This document shows positions 12,899 through 21,959 of a stretch of DNA of 64,000 nt, piece after piece. The position numbers and the translations under genes were made by a program. How positions within the stretch are numbered: position 1 is the stretch's first letter; every line of letters starts with the position of its first letter. The notes below the pieces were generated by a model. It did not search any database. It was given only the letters and a program-made list of their open reading frames with translations, and was not told where the DNA came from. The stretch spans positions 1 to 64,000 of the forward strand of contig NZ_KE384384.1 in the NCBI RefSeq assembly GCF_000425485.1, given 5' to 3'. The stretch comes from Flavobacterium tegetincola DSM 22377. Lineage in GTDB: Bacteria > Bacteroidota > Bacteroidia > Flavobacteriales > Flavobacteriaceae.

Positions 12899-13536
12899 TT
12901 TTTATTTTCCAGTAATGGAACAAATCGAAACTCACCAAACTCATGTTTTTCAAATTGAGTTTCGTTTTTTCGAATTAAAAGTGTCATGATTTGATGGTCT
13001 TCGCCTAAAGGAATTACAAGCCTTCCACCAATTTTGAGCTGTGCCATCAATGGTTTTGGAATAAATGGCGCTCCGGCAGTTACAATGATACTGTCAAAAG
13101 GAGCATAATTTGGCAATCCTTTATAACCATCTCCAAAAGATATGTGTTTAGGTCTGATGCCTAATTTTGGCAATAATAAAGATGTTGATTTGAACAATTC
13201 ATTTTGACGTTCAATTGTATATACTTTTGCACCAATACCGCATAAAACCGCAGTTTGATAGCCAGAACCCGTTCCAATTTCTAATACTTTATGGTCTTTC
13301 TTGACTTCTAAAAGTTGGGATTGAAAAGCTACTGTATAGGGTTGCGATATGGTTTGACCCGCTCCAATAGGAAACGCCTTGTCTTGGTATGCATAATCTT
13401 CAAAACTGGAATTCAAAAATAAATGTCTAGGAATTTTATGAATAGCGTCCAAAACTGCCACATCTGTAATTCCCTTTTCTTTCAAAACGGAAATCAATTG
13501 ATTACGGAGTCCTTGATGTTTGGCGGTATCTTTCAA
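12895..13536 (-). CDS. pcm: Protein-L-isoaspartate O-methyltransferase
   Basis: S-adenosylmethionine-dependent enzyme that repairs isoaspartyl residues in aged proteins. It shows QTISQPYTVA, the family's substrate loop, and the SAM-binding VLEIGTGSGYQTAVL. IVTAGAPFIPKPL and GGRLVIPLGE follow. At 213 residues it has the normal size. The likely start is TTG at 13536, since no ATG lies near the expected N-terminus. It converges with the phosphoesterase gene, and the two stop codons overlap by two bases. Confidence 0.94.
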   Translation of the reverse strand: MKDTAKHQGLRNQLISVLKEKGITDVAVLDAIHKIPRHLFLNSSFEDYAYQDKAFPIGAGQTISQPYTVAFQSQLLEVKKDHKVLEIGTGSGYQTAVLCGIGAKVYTIERQNELFKSTSLLLPKLGIRPKHISFGDGYKGLPNYAPFDSIIVTAGAPFIPKPLMAQLKIGGRLVIPLGEDHQIMTLLIRKNETQFEKHEFGEFRFVPLLENKN

Positions 13537-13656
13537 AATAATGGTAAATGAATTTTGGCAAAAATAAGAAAGTAAAACCTAATTTTTGATTTGGATTTAT
13601 GAAATAATAGATTTGAAACTTTACGACGCAAACTTTAATCTTTGAACAATTAATGT

Positions 13657-13664
13657 TATTTTTG
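13657..13664 (+). promoter_or_regulatory. Possible -7 box upstream of the Gfo/Idh gene
   Basis: TATTTTTG matches TAnnTTTG and lies 17 bases before the ATG. A TTTG at 13641-13644 is closer than the usual -33 spacing, so this is only a candidate. Confidence 0.35.
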
Positions 13665-13680
13665 TTGAAAATACATTTAT

Positions 13681-14646
13681 ATGCTAAAAGTGGGCGTTTT
13701 AGGTGCTGGACATCTGGGAAAAATACATTTACGGTTATTGCAACAATCAACTAAATACGAGCTGGTTGGTTTTTATGACGAAAATGCCGAGAATGCTGTG
13801 AAAATTGAAAAAGAGTTTGGATACAAACGCTTTGATACAATTGCCAAATTGCTTACTGCTGTTGAAGTTATAGACATTGTCACTCCTACCCTTTCGCATT
13901 ATAAATGTGCAAAAGTTGCTATAAAGTCGGGCAAACATGTTTTTCTTGAAAAGCCAATTTCAAACACTGTGGAAGAAGCTGAAGAAATCATTGCTTTGGC
14001 TAACGAATACAATGTTAAAGGACAAGTTGGTCACGTCGAACGCTTTAATCCTGCATTTATTTCGGTAAAAGATTCAATTGAAAATCCAATGTTTATCGAA
14101 ACCCATCGATTAGCTGAATTCAATCCTCGAGGTACTGATGTTCCCGTAGTCTTGGACTTAATGATTCACGATATTGATGCAATTTTAAGTGTGGTAAAAT
14201 CAAAAGTAAAGGCGATTCATGCCAGTGGCGTTTCTGTAATATCAGAAACTCCAGATATTGCAAATGCTCGAATTGAGTTCGAAAATGGTTGTGTGGCCAA
14301 TTTAACTTCCAGTCGAATTTCATTGAAAAATATGCGTAAATCAAGATTTTTTCAAAAAGACGCATACATTTCTGTTGATTTCTTGGAGAAAAAATGTGAA
14401 GTGGTAAAAATGAAAGACGCTCCAGAAGTTCCTGGTGATTTTGATATGATTTTGCAAAATGCTGAAGGTTTAAAAAAGCAGATTTATTTTGACAATCCCG
14501 AAGTGGAAAATAATAATGCAATTTTAGAGGAATTAGAAACATTTGCTGATGCAATTGTAAACAATACCACGCCAATTGTAACTTTAGAAGATGGTACAGA
14601 AGCATTAAGAGTAGCTTATGCAATAATTGATGCGATGAAAAGATAA
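13681..14646 (+). CDS. Gfo/Idh/MocA family oxidoreductase
   Basis: NAD(P)-dependent oxidoreductase with an N-terminal Rossmann fold (VGVLGAGHLGKIHLRLL) and the family's EKP motif (FLEKPISNT) that positions the nicotinamide. The C-terminal alpha/beta domain has GHVERFNPA and DLMIHDIDAI, the latter holding the usual catalytic His. Members act on sugars or related polyols, and the substrate here cannot be told. The 321 residues are normal. It is followed after 2 bases by the YhcG-type nuclease gene, so the two may be co-transcribed. Confidence 0.9.
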   Translation: MLKVGVLGAGHLGKIHLRLLQQSTKYELVGFYDENAENAVKIEKEFGYKRFDTIAKLLTAVEVIDIVTPTLSHYKCAKVAIKSGKHVFLEKPISNTVEEAEEIIALANEYNVKGQVGHVERFNPAFISVKDSIENPMFIETHRLAEFNPRGTDVPVVLDLMIHDIDAILSVVKSKVKAIHASGVSVISETPDIANARIEFENGCVANLTSSRISLKNMRKSRFFQKDAYISVDFLEKKCEVVKMKDAPEVPGDFDMILQNAEGLKKQIYFDNPEVENNNAILEELETFADAIVNNTTPIVTLEDGTEALRVAYAIIDAMKR

Positions 14647-14648
14647 AA

Positions 14649-15650
14649 ATGGTGACCAATCCCACTATAATAAATGATATAAAAACATTGATTGCTTCTG
14701 CGAGACAGACTGCAATTCGAGCCGTTGACATGCAGCGGACTTTGTTATATTGGCATATTGGTGAACGCGTTTTTAACGAAGAACAAAACGGACAAGACCG
14801 TGCCACTTACGGTGAATATCTGATAAAATATCTTTCAGAACAGTTGCAACCCGGATTTGGAAGTGGCTTTTCAGCACGACAACTCGAAAGATATCGTCAA
14901 TTTTATAGAACTTTTCCAATTGCGTCCTCACTGCGGACGCAATTGAGCTGGACCCATTACAAAACACTTTTAGGAATCTCTAATGAAGATAAAAGAGAAC
15001 ATTATATAGCCGAGACGGTAAAAAACAATTGGTCTGTTCGGCAAATGGAACGACAAATAAACAGTCAACTTTTCGAGCGTTTACTTTTAAGTAATGACAA
15101 GGAAAGCGTTTTAGCTGTGGCAAGAAACGAAGCTATTCCTACAAATCCAGCCGAAATTATAAAAGACCCAATGATTCTAGAGTTTTTGGGTTTAAGAAGA
15201 GAAAGTGCTTATTATGAAAAGGATTTAGAACAAGCGATCATCACTAATCTACAAGATTTTTTATTAGAATTAGGAAATGGATTTTCCTTTGTTGCGCGAC
15301 AAAAACGCATTCATTTAGAAGGAGATGATTTCTACATTGATTTGGTTTTCTACAATAGAATCTTACAATGTTTTGTGATTTTCGAAATAAAAACTCAAAA
15401 GTTAACGCATGAAGATTTGGGACAACTTCAAATGTATGTCAATTACTACGACCGAATTGAAAAATTGGAGCATGAAAAACCAACGATCGGGATTTTACTT
15501 TGTGCGGATAAAAATAATGCTGTGGTTAAGTTCAGCTTGCCAGAAGGAAATAAAACTATTCTAGCCCGTCAGTATGAATTAATTCTTCCAACGGAAGAAC
15601 AACTGTTAACCGAAATCAGAAAAGAAATAGAAATTATAACACATGAATAA
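14649..15650 (+). CDS. YhcG-type PD-(D/E)XK nuclease domain protein (DUF1016)
   Basis: Predicted DNA nuclease of the DUF1016/YhcG family. The N-terminal winged-helix-like half (about 10-160) has the family motif GFSARQLERYRQFY. The C-terminal PD-(D/E)XK domain (about 180-325) shows IDLVFY (Asp231), FEIK (Glu246, Lys248) and GQLQMYVNYYD, so the catalytic residues look intact. Such genes often sit in mobile or restriction-associated loci, but no methylase or restriction partner is nearby. It overlaps the following lipoprotein gene by 8 bases. Family assignment is firm; biological role is not. Confidence 0.9.
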   Translation: MVTNPTIINDIKTLIASARQTAIRAVDMQRTLLYWHIGERVFNEEQNGQDRATYGEYLIKYLSEQLQPGFGSGFSARQLERYRQFYRTFPIASSLRTQLSWTHYKTLLGISNEDKREHYIAETVKNNWSVRQMERQINSQLFERLLLSNDKESVLAVARNEAIPTNPAEIIKDPMILEFLGLRRESAYYEKDLEQAIITNLQDFLLELGNGFSFVARQKRIHLEGDDFYIDLVFYNRILQCFVIFEIKTQKLTHEDLGQLQMYVNYYDRIEKLEHEKPTIGILLCADKNNAVVKFSLPEGNKTILARQYELILPTEEQLLTEIRKEIEIITHE

Positions 15651-16512
15651 AGTACTCTTGCTTTTAACCTTAATTTTGATTTCTTGTAACGAGAAGGAAT
15701 CCAAAACTAAACAACCTACCGTTTTAGAAAAAAATGCTGGATTTGATTTAGAACAAATCGACTTTAACGAAGATGTTTCTAAACTATTTTCAGCAGATAT
15801 AATTAGTTACGGTGATTTAGATTTTGATGGTGATAAAACTGTACCATTGCACGACTCTATTTTTAAATATCAAATTGAAAGTTATCTAGCAGAAGTTTTT
15901 GAGCTAAAAGTACCCGTAAAAGAATTGGGTTTTTTATATAAAACACGATATGCAGACAGCCTTGCAAGAATAGGAAATAAATATTTAGATCAACTATCTG
16001 TTTTGACAAATCTGAACCAAAAACCAATCGCTTATTATGCCGAATCTCGATTTGATACTAAAATGGAAAGAGATGCATTCATAAAGAATTTCAAAGAAAC
16101 ACATGGTCCAACAAAATATGAATTTTTGGTAAGCACAGAATTTGATCAATTGTCTTATGAATGGAATTTAGCGGATAGAACGATTCAAATTGAAACTTCA
16201 AGAGGATTTGAAATTTCTGCAAGTTCTGATGGATCATCAAAATCCGGCGAATACTATCGACTTGATGTACTCCTAATTGATAATGCCGCGAAGGACGCGA
16301 TTTACAAAGCGCACATTCTTGAACTTCCTGAAAAATTTAACATTAAAGGAAAAGTAGACCCTTCCGTTACATTTACCAATTTAAAGGAATTAAACATGGA
16401 AAAAATAAATATTATAAAGGATCAATTTTTACTGAATTCCTATTTCAAAAAGTATATCATTAATGAATACGGAGAACATACAATACCCGAAGAAGAACAA
16501 TTAGAAAAATAA
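15643..16512 (+). CDS. Hypothetical lipoprotein
   Basis: A 289-residue protein with a lipoprotein signal (MNKVLLLLTLILISC, lipidated Cys15) and no domain I recognise. The mature part is charged and soluble-looking, with no further membrane segment. It overlaps the nuclease gene upstream by 8 bases and is followed by the 3-hydroxyacyl-CoA dehydrogenase gene after 10 bases, so the three are probably co-transcribed. Likely anchored in the envelope, function unknown. Confidence 0.8.
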   Translation: MNKVLLLLTLILISCNEKESKTKQPTVLEKNAGFDLEQIDFNEDVSKLFSADIISYGDLDFDGDKTVPLHDSIFKYQIESYLAEVFELKVPVKELGFLYKTRYADSLARIGNKYLDQLSVLTNLNQKPIAYYAESRFDTKMERDAFIKNFKETHGPTKYEFLVSTEFDQLSYEWNLADRTIQIETSRGFEISASSDGSSKSGEYYRLDVLLIDNAAKDAIYKAHILELPEKFNIKGKVDPSVTFTNLKELNMEKINIIKDQFLLNSYFKKYIINEYGEHTIPEEEQLEK

Positions 16513-16522
16513 ACAATTTACA

Positions 16523-17416
16523 ATGAAAAACATAGCAGTTATTGGTGCCGGTACAATGGGTAACGGAATCGCACACACATTTGCACAAAGCGGTTTTACC
16601 GTTAAATTAATTGACCGTTCCGAAGAAACATTAGATCAAGCAATGGCAACCATCGCTAAAAACTTGGATCGAATGGTTTCAAAGGGAAGCATTTCTGAAG
16701 AAGAAAAATTAAAAACGATCAGCAACATTATTACTTACACTGATATTAAAGACGGTGTTGTAGGTGTCGATTTAGTCGTTGAAGCTGCAACAGAAAATGT
16801 TGATTTAAAGCTTAACATTTTCAAACAATTGAACGAAGCTTGTTCACATGATACCATTTTAGCAACAAATACTTCATCCATTTCCATCACGCAAATTGGT
16901 GGCGTAGTTTCCCATCCTGAACGCGTTATCGGGATGCATTTTATGAATCCAGTGCCAATTATGAAGCTGGTTGAAATCATTCGTGGCTACAATACTTCGG
17001 ATGAAGTGACTAAAATCATCATGGATTTATCGGTTCAATTAGGCAAAACACCTACAGAAGTAAACGATTATCCAGGTTTCGTAGCAAACAGAATCTTAAT
17101 GCCAATGATTAACGAGTCGATTGAGACATTATACAACGGTGTTGCAGGAGTTTATGAAATTGACACGGTAATGAAATTAGGAATGGCACATCCTATGGGA
17201 CCTTTGCAATTAGCTGATTTTATTGGACTTGACGTTTGTTTAGCCATTTTAAATGTAATGCATGACGGTTTCAAAAATCCAAAATATGCTCCTTGTCCAC
17301 TGTTGGTAAATATGGTTCGTGCTGGTAAATTAGGTGTAAAATCAGGCGAAGGATTCTATGATTATTCAGAAAGCAAAAAGGCAGAAAAAGTAGCAAAGCA
17401 GTTTATAAAGTCGTAA
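16523..17416 (+). CDS. 3-hydroxybutyryl-CoA / 3-hydroxyacyl-CoA dehydrogenase
   Basis: NAD(P)-dependent oxidation of 3-hydroxyacyl-CoA to 3-ketoacyl-CoA, as in fatty-acid or phenylacetate degradation. The nucleotide site is IGAGTMGNGIAHTFA. The catalytic His lies in MHFMNPVPIMKLVEI, and NDYPGFVANRILMPMINE begins the C-terminal helical domain. At 297 residues it is the stand-alone monofunctional type (Hbd/PaaH-like). No other beta-oxidation gene is adjacent. Confidence 0.94.
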   Translation: MKNIAVIGAGTMGNGIAHTFAQSGFTVKLIDRSEETLDQAMATIAKNLDRMVSKGSISEEEKLKTISNIITYTDIKDGVVGVDLVVEAATENVDLKLNIFKQLNEACSHDTILATNTSSISITQIGGVVSHPERVIGMHFMNPVPIMKLVEIIRGYNTSDEVTKIIMDLSVQLGKTPTEVNDYPGFVANRILMPMINESIETLYNGVAGVYEIDTVMKLGMAHPMGPLQLADFIGLDVCLAILNVMHDGFKNPKYAPCPLLVNMVRAGKLGVKSGEGFYDYSESKKAEKVAKQFIKS

Positions 17417-17474
17417 AAGTCAAAATAATATCTTTTTGACCTGTTTTTAGAAGCGAATCGTTTGGGAATTTGGT

Positions 17475-17590
17475 TCTTCCATTTTCCCGCTTTCCTTCCA
17501 AATCTTTTTTATTACCGTTGGCTCTAGCCAACGGCAATAAAAAAGGATTTTCCCTCCAATCGGGGCTGAAATAAAATCTTTAGGCTTCTT
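17475..17590 (-). repeat. Palindromic intergenic repeat of flavobacterial type
   Basis: A composite element fills much of the 303-base gap after the dehydrogenase gene. Its centre is a long hairpin (17505-17544): 9 bp of CCGTTGGCT paired with AGCCAACGG, then one mismatch, then TTTTTTATT paired with AATAAAAAA. On the minus strand it is flanked by CAGCCCCGATTGGAGGG and GATTTGGAAGGAAAGCGGG. I recognise this layout from intergenic elements common in Flavobacterium genomes. The hairpin with its A/T tracts could also end transcription in both directions. Confidence 0.7.
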
Positions 17591-17669
17591 TTTATCGCTT
17601 GGGCTTTTTAAAATTCTAATGTTGAAAAATTTGCTTTTTCAAAAAAATTATTAGTTTCAAAACAACTAA

Positions 17670-17686
17670 AAGGTTTTGAAAACCTT
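17670..17686. repeat. Short perfect palindrome before DUF1015 gene
   Basis: AAGGTTTT and its complement are separated by one base. It lies 34 bases before the TTG start of the DUF1015 gene and may be a small hairpin or a repeat remnant. The rest of this gap is AT-rich and shows nothing else. Confidence 0.5.
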
Positions 17687-17719
17687 GCAGGAAACTTTAA
17701 ACTTTAAACAAAAAAAACC

Positions 17720-18937
17720 TTGGCAAAAATAATTCCGTTCAAAGCCGTCCGACCTACTCGCGACAAAGTGAGTCTGGTTACTTCTCGTTCCTACGATGAA
17801 TATTCGCCGGGAGAACTAGCATCGCAATTAGACTTTAATCCGTTTTCGTTTTTACACGTTTTGAATCCCGCTTATGCCAATCAGCAGAAAGCCGGATTGG
17901 AAAAACGATTTAAATTAGTGGCCCAAAAATACAGAGATTTCAAGGAAGAAAATATATTCTTGAAGGAAGAGCAACCTGTCTTTTTCTTGTATGAAATTGA
18001 AACTAAAAATCAGACCTTCACAGGAATTATCGCCGGTACCACATTGGAAGATTACCGCAATAATGTGATCAAAAAGCACGAAGATACCTTACAATATCGG
18101 GTCGAATTGTTTAAAGATTATTTGCACCAAACCGGTTTTAATACTGAACCTGTTCTAATTACTTATCCTGACAATCCTGAAATTTCTGCGTGGATAGTAG
18201 AAAAGAAAAAAGCCAATTCGCTTTATGAATTTTCCACCACAAGAAGAGAAAAACACCAACTTTGGAAAATTGATGATTCCAAAGAAATAGCTTGGTTACA
18301 AGATCAATTTACAACTGTAGGCAATTTATATATCGCAGACGGACACCACCGTTCTGCTTCAGCAGAATTGCTTTATCAGCAAGATAAAAATTCGGGCAAT
18401 GAAAATTTAAATTATTTCATGAGTTTTTTAATTGCAGAAACCAATGTGAAAATATATGAATTCAATCGAATTATTAGAGATTTAAACGGACATTCTAAAG
18501 AGAATTTTCTGGATTTATTAGCTGCTAATTTTTGGATCGCAAACAAGGAACAAGAACTTTGGAAACCTACAAAGAAATTCGAATTCGGCATGTATCTTGA
18601 TGGCGAATTTTATTGTTTAACCTTAAAAAATCAACATGATTTTACAAGTGTTTTGGAACAACTAGATGCCCAAATTTTATATACACAAGTCTTAGAACCG
18701 ATTCTTGGAATTGAAGATTTACGAAATGACGAACGAATTGATTACATTCCTGGAAAACAGTCTATAATAACAATAAAAGAAGTTATTGATGAAGGCGAGT
18801 TTGAAGTCGGGTTCATGCTTTTTCCAACCGCTATTTCAGAAATTAAAGAATTGGCCGACAACAATTTAATTATGCCACCAAAAAGCACCTACATCGACCC
18901 AAAATTCAGAAGTGGATTAGTGGTTTATGAACTTTGA
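17720..18937 (+). CDS. DUF1015 domain-containing protein
   Basis: A 405-residue member of the DUF1015 family of unknown biochemical function, widespread in bacteria and archaea. The N-terminus AKIIPFKAVRPTRDKV and the internal YIADGHHRSASAELL and FMSFLIAETN are family hallmarks. The start is TTG at 17720, because the conserved N-terminus begins immediately there and no ATG precedes it. In many genomes the family neighbours serine or pyridoxine-related genes. Here the next gene encodes a PLP-binding YggS protein, which weakly agrees. Confidence 0.88.
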   Translation: MAKIIPFKAVRPTRDKVSLVTSRSYDEYSPGELASQLDFNPFSFLHVLNPAYANQQKAGLEKRFKLVAQKYRDFKEENIFLKEEQPVFFLYEIETKNQTFTGIIAGTTLEDYRNNVIKKHEDTLQYRVELFKDYLHQTGFNTEPVLITYPDNPEISAWIVEKKKANSLYEFSTTRREKHQLWKIDDSKEIAWLQDQFTTVGNLYIADGHHRSASAELLYQQDKNSGNENLNYFMSFLIAETNVKIYEFNRIIRDLNGHSKENFLDLLAANFWIANKEQELWKPTKKFEFGMYLDGEFYCLTLKNQHDFTSVLEQLDAQILYTQVLEPILGIEDLRNDERIDYIPGKQSIITIKEVIDEGEFEVGFMLFPTAISEIKELADNNLIMPPKSTYIDPKFRSGLVVYEL

Positions 18938-19005
18938 TAAGAGGATTGAAGAATTGAGAGATTGCAAAATTATAATAGTTATTGAAATTAGAATTGAAAA
19001 AAGTT

Positions 19006-19668
19006 ATGTCTATAAAAGAAAATTTACTTGAAATAAAAAGCACACTTCCTGAACATGTGACGCTTGTTGCGGTTTCTAAAACAAAACCTGTTTCGGATTT
19101 AATGGACGCTTACGAAGCTGGTCAAAGAATTTTTGGTGAAAACAAGATCCAAGAAATGGCTGAAAAGTTTGAGGAAATGCCAAAAGACATTCAGTGGCAC
19201 ATGATAGGACACGTTCAAACGAATAAAGTGAAATTTATGGCTCCGTTTGTAAGTTTAATTCATGGTGTGGATTCTTTGAAATTATTAAAGGAAATAAATA
19301 AAGAGGCTTTAAAAAATAATCGGGTAATTGATTGTCTTTTGCAAATGCATATTGCCGAAGAGGAAACGAAATTTGGTCTGGATGATGCGGAGTTAGACGA
19401 GATTTTAAAGGAAGTTCAAAATGAAAAATTCTCAAATATAAAAATCACTGGTTTAATGGGAATGGCCACTTTCACAGAAAATCAAAACCAAATCAAAAAA
19501 GAATTCCTTCATTTGAAGGCAATTTTTGACGCTGATAAAGCATTGAATACTAAAAACTGCCAAATGACAACTCTTTCAATGGGAATGTCTGGCGATTACC
19601 AGTTGGCAATTGATTGCGGAAGTACGATGGTTCGAATTGGAAGTAGTATCTTTGGTACAAGAAATTAG
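19006..19668 (+). CDS. YggS family pyridoxal phosphate-binding protein
   Basis: PLP homeostasis protein of the YggS/PROSC family with an alanine-racemase-like barrel. LVAVSKTKP carries the PLP lysine; FGENKIQE, WHMIGHVQTNKVK and LSMGMSGDYQLAI follow, with GSTMVRIGSSIFG at the C-terminus. I chose ATG 19006 (MSIKENLLEIK), giving 220 residues. A TTG at 18982 would add eight residues not typical of the family. It lies downstream of the DUF1015 gene. Confidence 0.93.
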   Translation: MSIKENLLEIKSTLPEHVTLVAVSKTKPVSDLMDAYEAGQRIFGENKIQEMAEKFEEMPKDIQWHMIGHVQTNKVKFMAPFVSLIHGVDSLKLLKEINKEALKNNRVIDCLLQMHIAEEETKFGLDDAELDEILKEVQNEKFSNIKITGLMGMATFTENQNQIKKEFLHLKAIFDADKALNTKNCQMTTLSMGMSGDYQLAIDCGSTMVRIGSSIFGTRN

Positions 19669-19746
19669 AGAAAAGAAAATAGAGTAAAGAATATTGCCGA
19701 TAGACGCGAGAACTGACGACTTAAAACCGAAAACTGACAACTGAAT

Positions 19747-21108
19747 TTGTACACAATACTTGACATAGAAACCACTGGAGGAGCATTTAACGAGGAAGGA
19801 ATCACGGAAATTGCCATTTATAAATTTGACGGACACGAAATTGTCGACCAATTTATAAGTTTGGTCAATCCTGAAAAACCAATTCAGCCTTTCGTGGTAA
19901 AGTTGACCGGAATTAATAATGATATGCTTCGTACCGCTCCAAAATTTTATGAAGTAGCAAAACGTATCATTGAAATTACTGAAGGTACTGTTTTAGTCGC
20001 CCATAATGCACAATTTGATTACCGAATTTTAAGAACCGAATTTGATCGATTGGGTTATAATTTTGAAATTCCGAACATTTGTACGGTGGAACTGGCTAAA
20101 AAATTAATTCCTGAACAAGAATCGTATAGTTTAGGAAAACTGGTTCGTGCTTTAGGAATTCCGATGGCAGACAGACATAGAGCTTCTGGAGATGCTTTGG
20201 CTACTGTTAAATTATTCAAATTGCTTTTGGCAAAAGACCATGAAAAAGAAATTGTAAAAAGTTTCATCAAAACCGAAGTTGAAAAAGGACTTTCTCCAAG
20301 ATTGAAGGAAATCATTGCAAAAGTGCCATCGGTTACAGGAATTTATTACATTCACAAGGAAGATGGATCCATATTGTATATCGGGAAAAGTAAGAATATC
20401 AAGAAGCGTGTCAACCAACATTTTGCGGGAACGACTAAAAAATGCAAGAAAATTCAGGCGGAAGTTTTTGACGTTAGCTTTGAAGAAACGGGCACTGAAT
20501 TAATTGCACTACTAAAAGAAAATGCTGAAATTAAAATCAACCGACCTGTTTTAAATCGCGCGATGCGAAAAAATATTTTTCCGTATTCCTTATACCAAGA
20601 GAAAACTGCAGAAGGCTATATTGCTTTGATCATAAAAAGAACCGACTTTCGTAAAAAGGAAATTACTGCATTTGGTACTGAAAATGAAGCGCAAAGTGCC
20701 TTGTATAAAATTACCGAAAAATATAAACTTTGCCAGAAAGTCAACGCGATGGACAAAGTAAAAACCAACTGTTTTCCCTATCAAATTAAGCAATGTAACG
20801 GCGCTTGTGTAAATGAAGAAACTCCAGCACTTTATAATTCAAGAGTTGCCGAATTTTTAAAATACAATGAATATCAGAATCAAAATTTAATTATTATTGA
20901 AAAAGGTCGCGCTATTGACGAGAAAAGTGCTATTTTAATTGAAAATGGTGTTTTTAAAGGTTTTGCTTTTTATAATTTAAATTATCAAGTTACAAACGCT
21001 GAAATTTTAAAAAAGATAATTACAGCATTGCCAGAAGACAGAGATGCTAAAAATATTATTTTAAGCTATTTACGAAGAAACAATCGCGCAAAAGTGATTT
21101 ATTTTTAA
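19747..21108 (+). CDS. DEDDh exonuclease fused to a UvrC-type GIY-YIG nuclease domain
   Basis: The N-terminal domain (1-165) is a DnaQ-like 3'-5' exonuclease with all DEDDh residues: Asp6, Glu8, Asp91, His144 and Asp149. A GIY-YIG endonuclease domain follows (about 195-280) with TGIYYI, LYIGKSKNIKKR and the Arg221 position kept. The rest resembles the Cho/UvrC N-terminal extension and has a Cys pattern around CPYQIKQC. Fusions of this type are known as DNA polymerase III epsilon-like/Cho proteins and probably act in excision repair. The start is TTG at 19747; no ATG fits. Confidence 0.9.
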   Translation: MYTILDIETTGGAFNEEGITEIAIYKFDGHEIVDQFISLVNPEKPIQPFVVKLTGINNDMLRTAPKFYEVAKRIIEITEGTVLVAHNAQFDYRILRTEFDRLGYNFEIPNICTVELAKKLIPEQESYSLGKLVRALGIPMADRHRASGDALATVKLFKLLLAKDHEKEIVKSFIKTEVEKGLSPRLKEIIAKVPSVTGIYYIHKEDGSILYIGKSKNIKKRVNQHFAGTTKKCKKIQAEVFDVSFEETGTELIALLKENAEIKINRPVLNRAMRKNIFPYSLYQEKTAEGYIALIIKRTDFRKKEITAFGTENEAQSALYKITEKYKLCQKVNAMDKVKTNCFPYQIKQCNGACVNEETPALYNSRVAEFLKYNEYQNQNLIIIEKGRAIDEKSAILIENGVFKGFAFYNLNYQVTNAEILKKIITALPEDRDAKNIILSYLRRNNRAKVIYF

Positions 21109-21113
21109 ACGAA

Positions 21114-21953
21114 ATGATTAAAAAGGAACCCACTAAAAAATCATATTTTGAAGTCCTACGACAGCGCATTAACATCATCATTCATGGTGTAAATACGCCA
21201 GCTGGAAAACTTTTTGACCTCTTGCTTTTAGGAGTGATTCTGCTGAGTGTACTCTTGGTCCTATTAGAAACGGTAGAACATTTAGATAACAAATACCATG
21301 AATTCCTGGTTTTTGCCGAATGGGTAATTACCATATTCTTTACCATTGAATACGTTTTACGCATTATTTCAACGCGAAAACCTCTTAAATATATTTTTAG
21401 TTTTTACGGAATAATTGATTTTATTTCGATCCTTCCTATGTATTTATCGTTTTTTATCCCGAGTACAAAAATTTTATCCGTAGTTAGAGCTTTGCGTTTA
21501 TTACGCTTGTTCCGAATTTTAAATCTTGGTAATTTCACAGGTCAAGCTTCTGAATTAAAATTAGCTATCAATGCCAGTCGGACTAAAATAACTGTATTCG
21601 TGTACTTCATCTTTATCATTTCTATACTTCTTGGAGCGGTAATGTACGTGGTGGAAAGCAAAGAAAGTGGCTTTACTAGCATTCCCACCAGTATTTATTG
21701 GTGTATTGTAACGCTTACTACTGTAGGTTACGGCGATATCGCACCCGTTACCTCACTTGGAAAAGCAATTGCATCGTTCATTATGATTTTAGGTTACGGA
21801 ATCATTGCAGTTCCTACTGGAATTGTTACCGCCCAAATTGCCAATAGTAAAAGTAAACGTAAGGTTTTTGCTCCAAATTGTCCAAATTGCAACTCGCAAC
21901 CCTTGGCAGACGACGCAAAATTTTGTTCCAAATGTGGTACTAAATTAAACTAA
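21114..21953 (+). CDS. Voltage-gated-type potassium channel with C-terminal zinc ribbon
   Basis: Six-helix ion channel of the inner membrane. S4 carries regularly spaced arginines (VVRALRLLRLFRIL, about 123-136), and the pore loop has the K+ selectivity filter TVGYGD (203-208). After S6 a short tail ends in a zinc ribbon (about 255-277) with two CPNC/CSKC pairs. The zinc ribbon might sense metal or tether a partner. The gene follows the exonuclease gene after 5 bases and precedes miaA by 6 bases, which suggests co-transcription. Confidence 0.92.
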   Translation: MIKKEPTKKSYFEVLRQRINIIIHGVNTPAGKLFDLLLLGVILLSVLLVLLETVEHLDNKYHEFLVFAEWVITIFFTIEYVLRIISTRKPLKYIFSFYGIIDFISILPMYLSFFIPSTKILSVVRALRLLRLFRILNLGNFTGQASELKLAINASRTKITVFVYFIFIISILLGAVMYVVESKESGFTSIPTSIYWCIVTLTTVGYGDIAPVTSLGKAIASFIMILGYGIIAVPTGIVTAQIANSKSKRKVFAPNCPNCNSQPLADDAKFCSKCGTKLN

Positions 21954-21959
21954 TTTGCA

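Noticed and set aside
14120..14806. 228-codon minus-strand open frame
   Set aside because: It lies antisense to the Gfo/Idh gene and the nuclease start. Its translation is low-complexity (Leu, His, Phe rich) and shows no domain.
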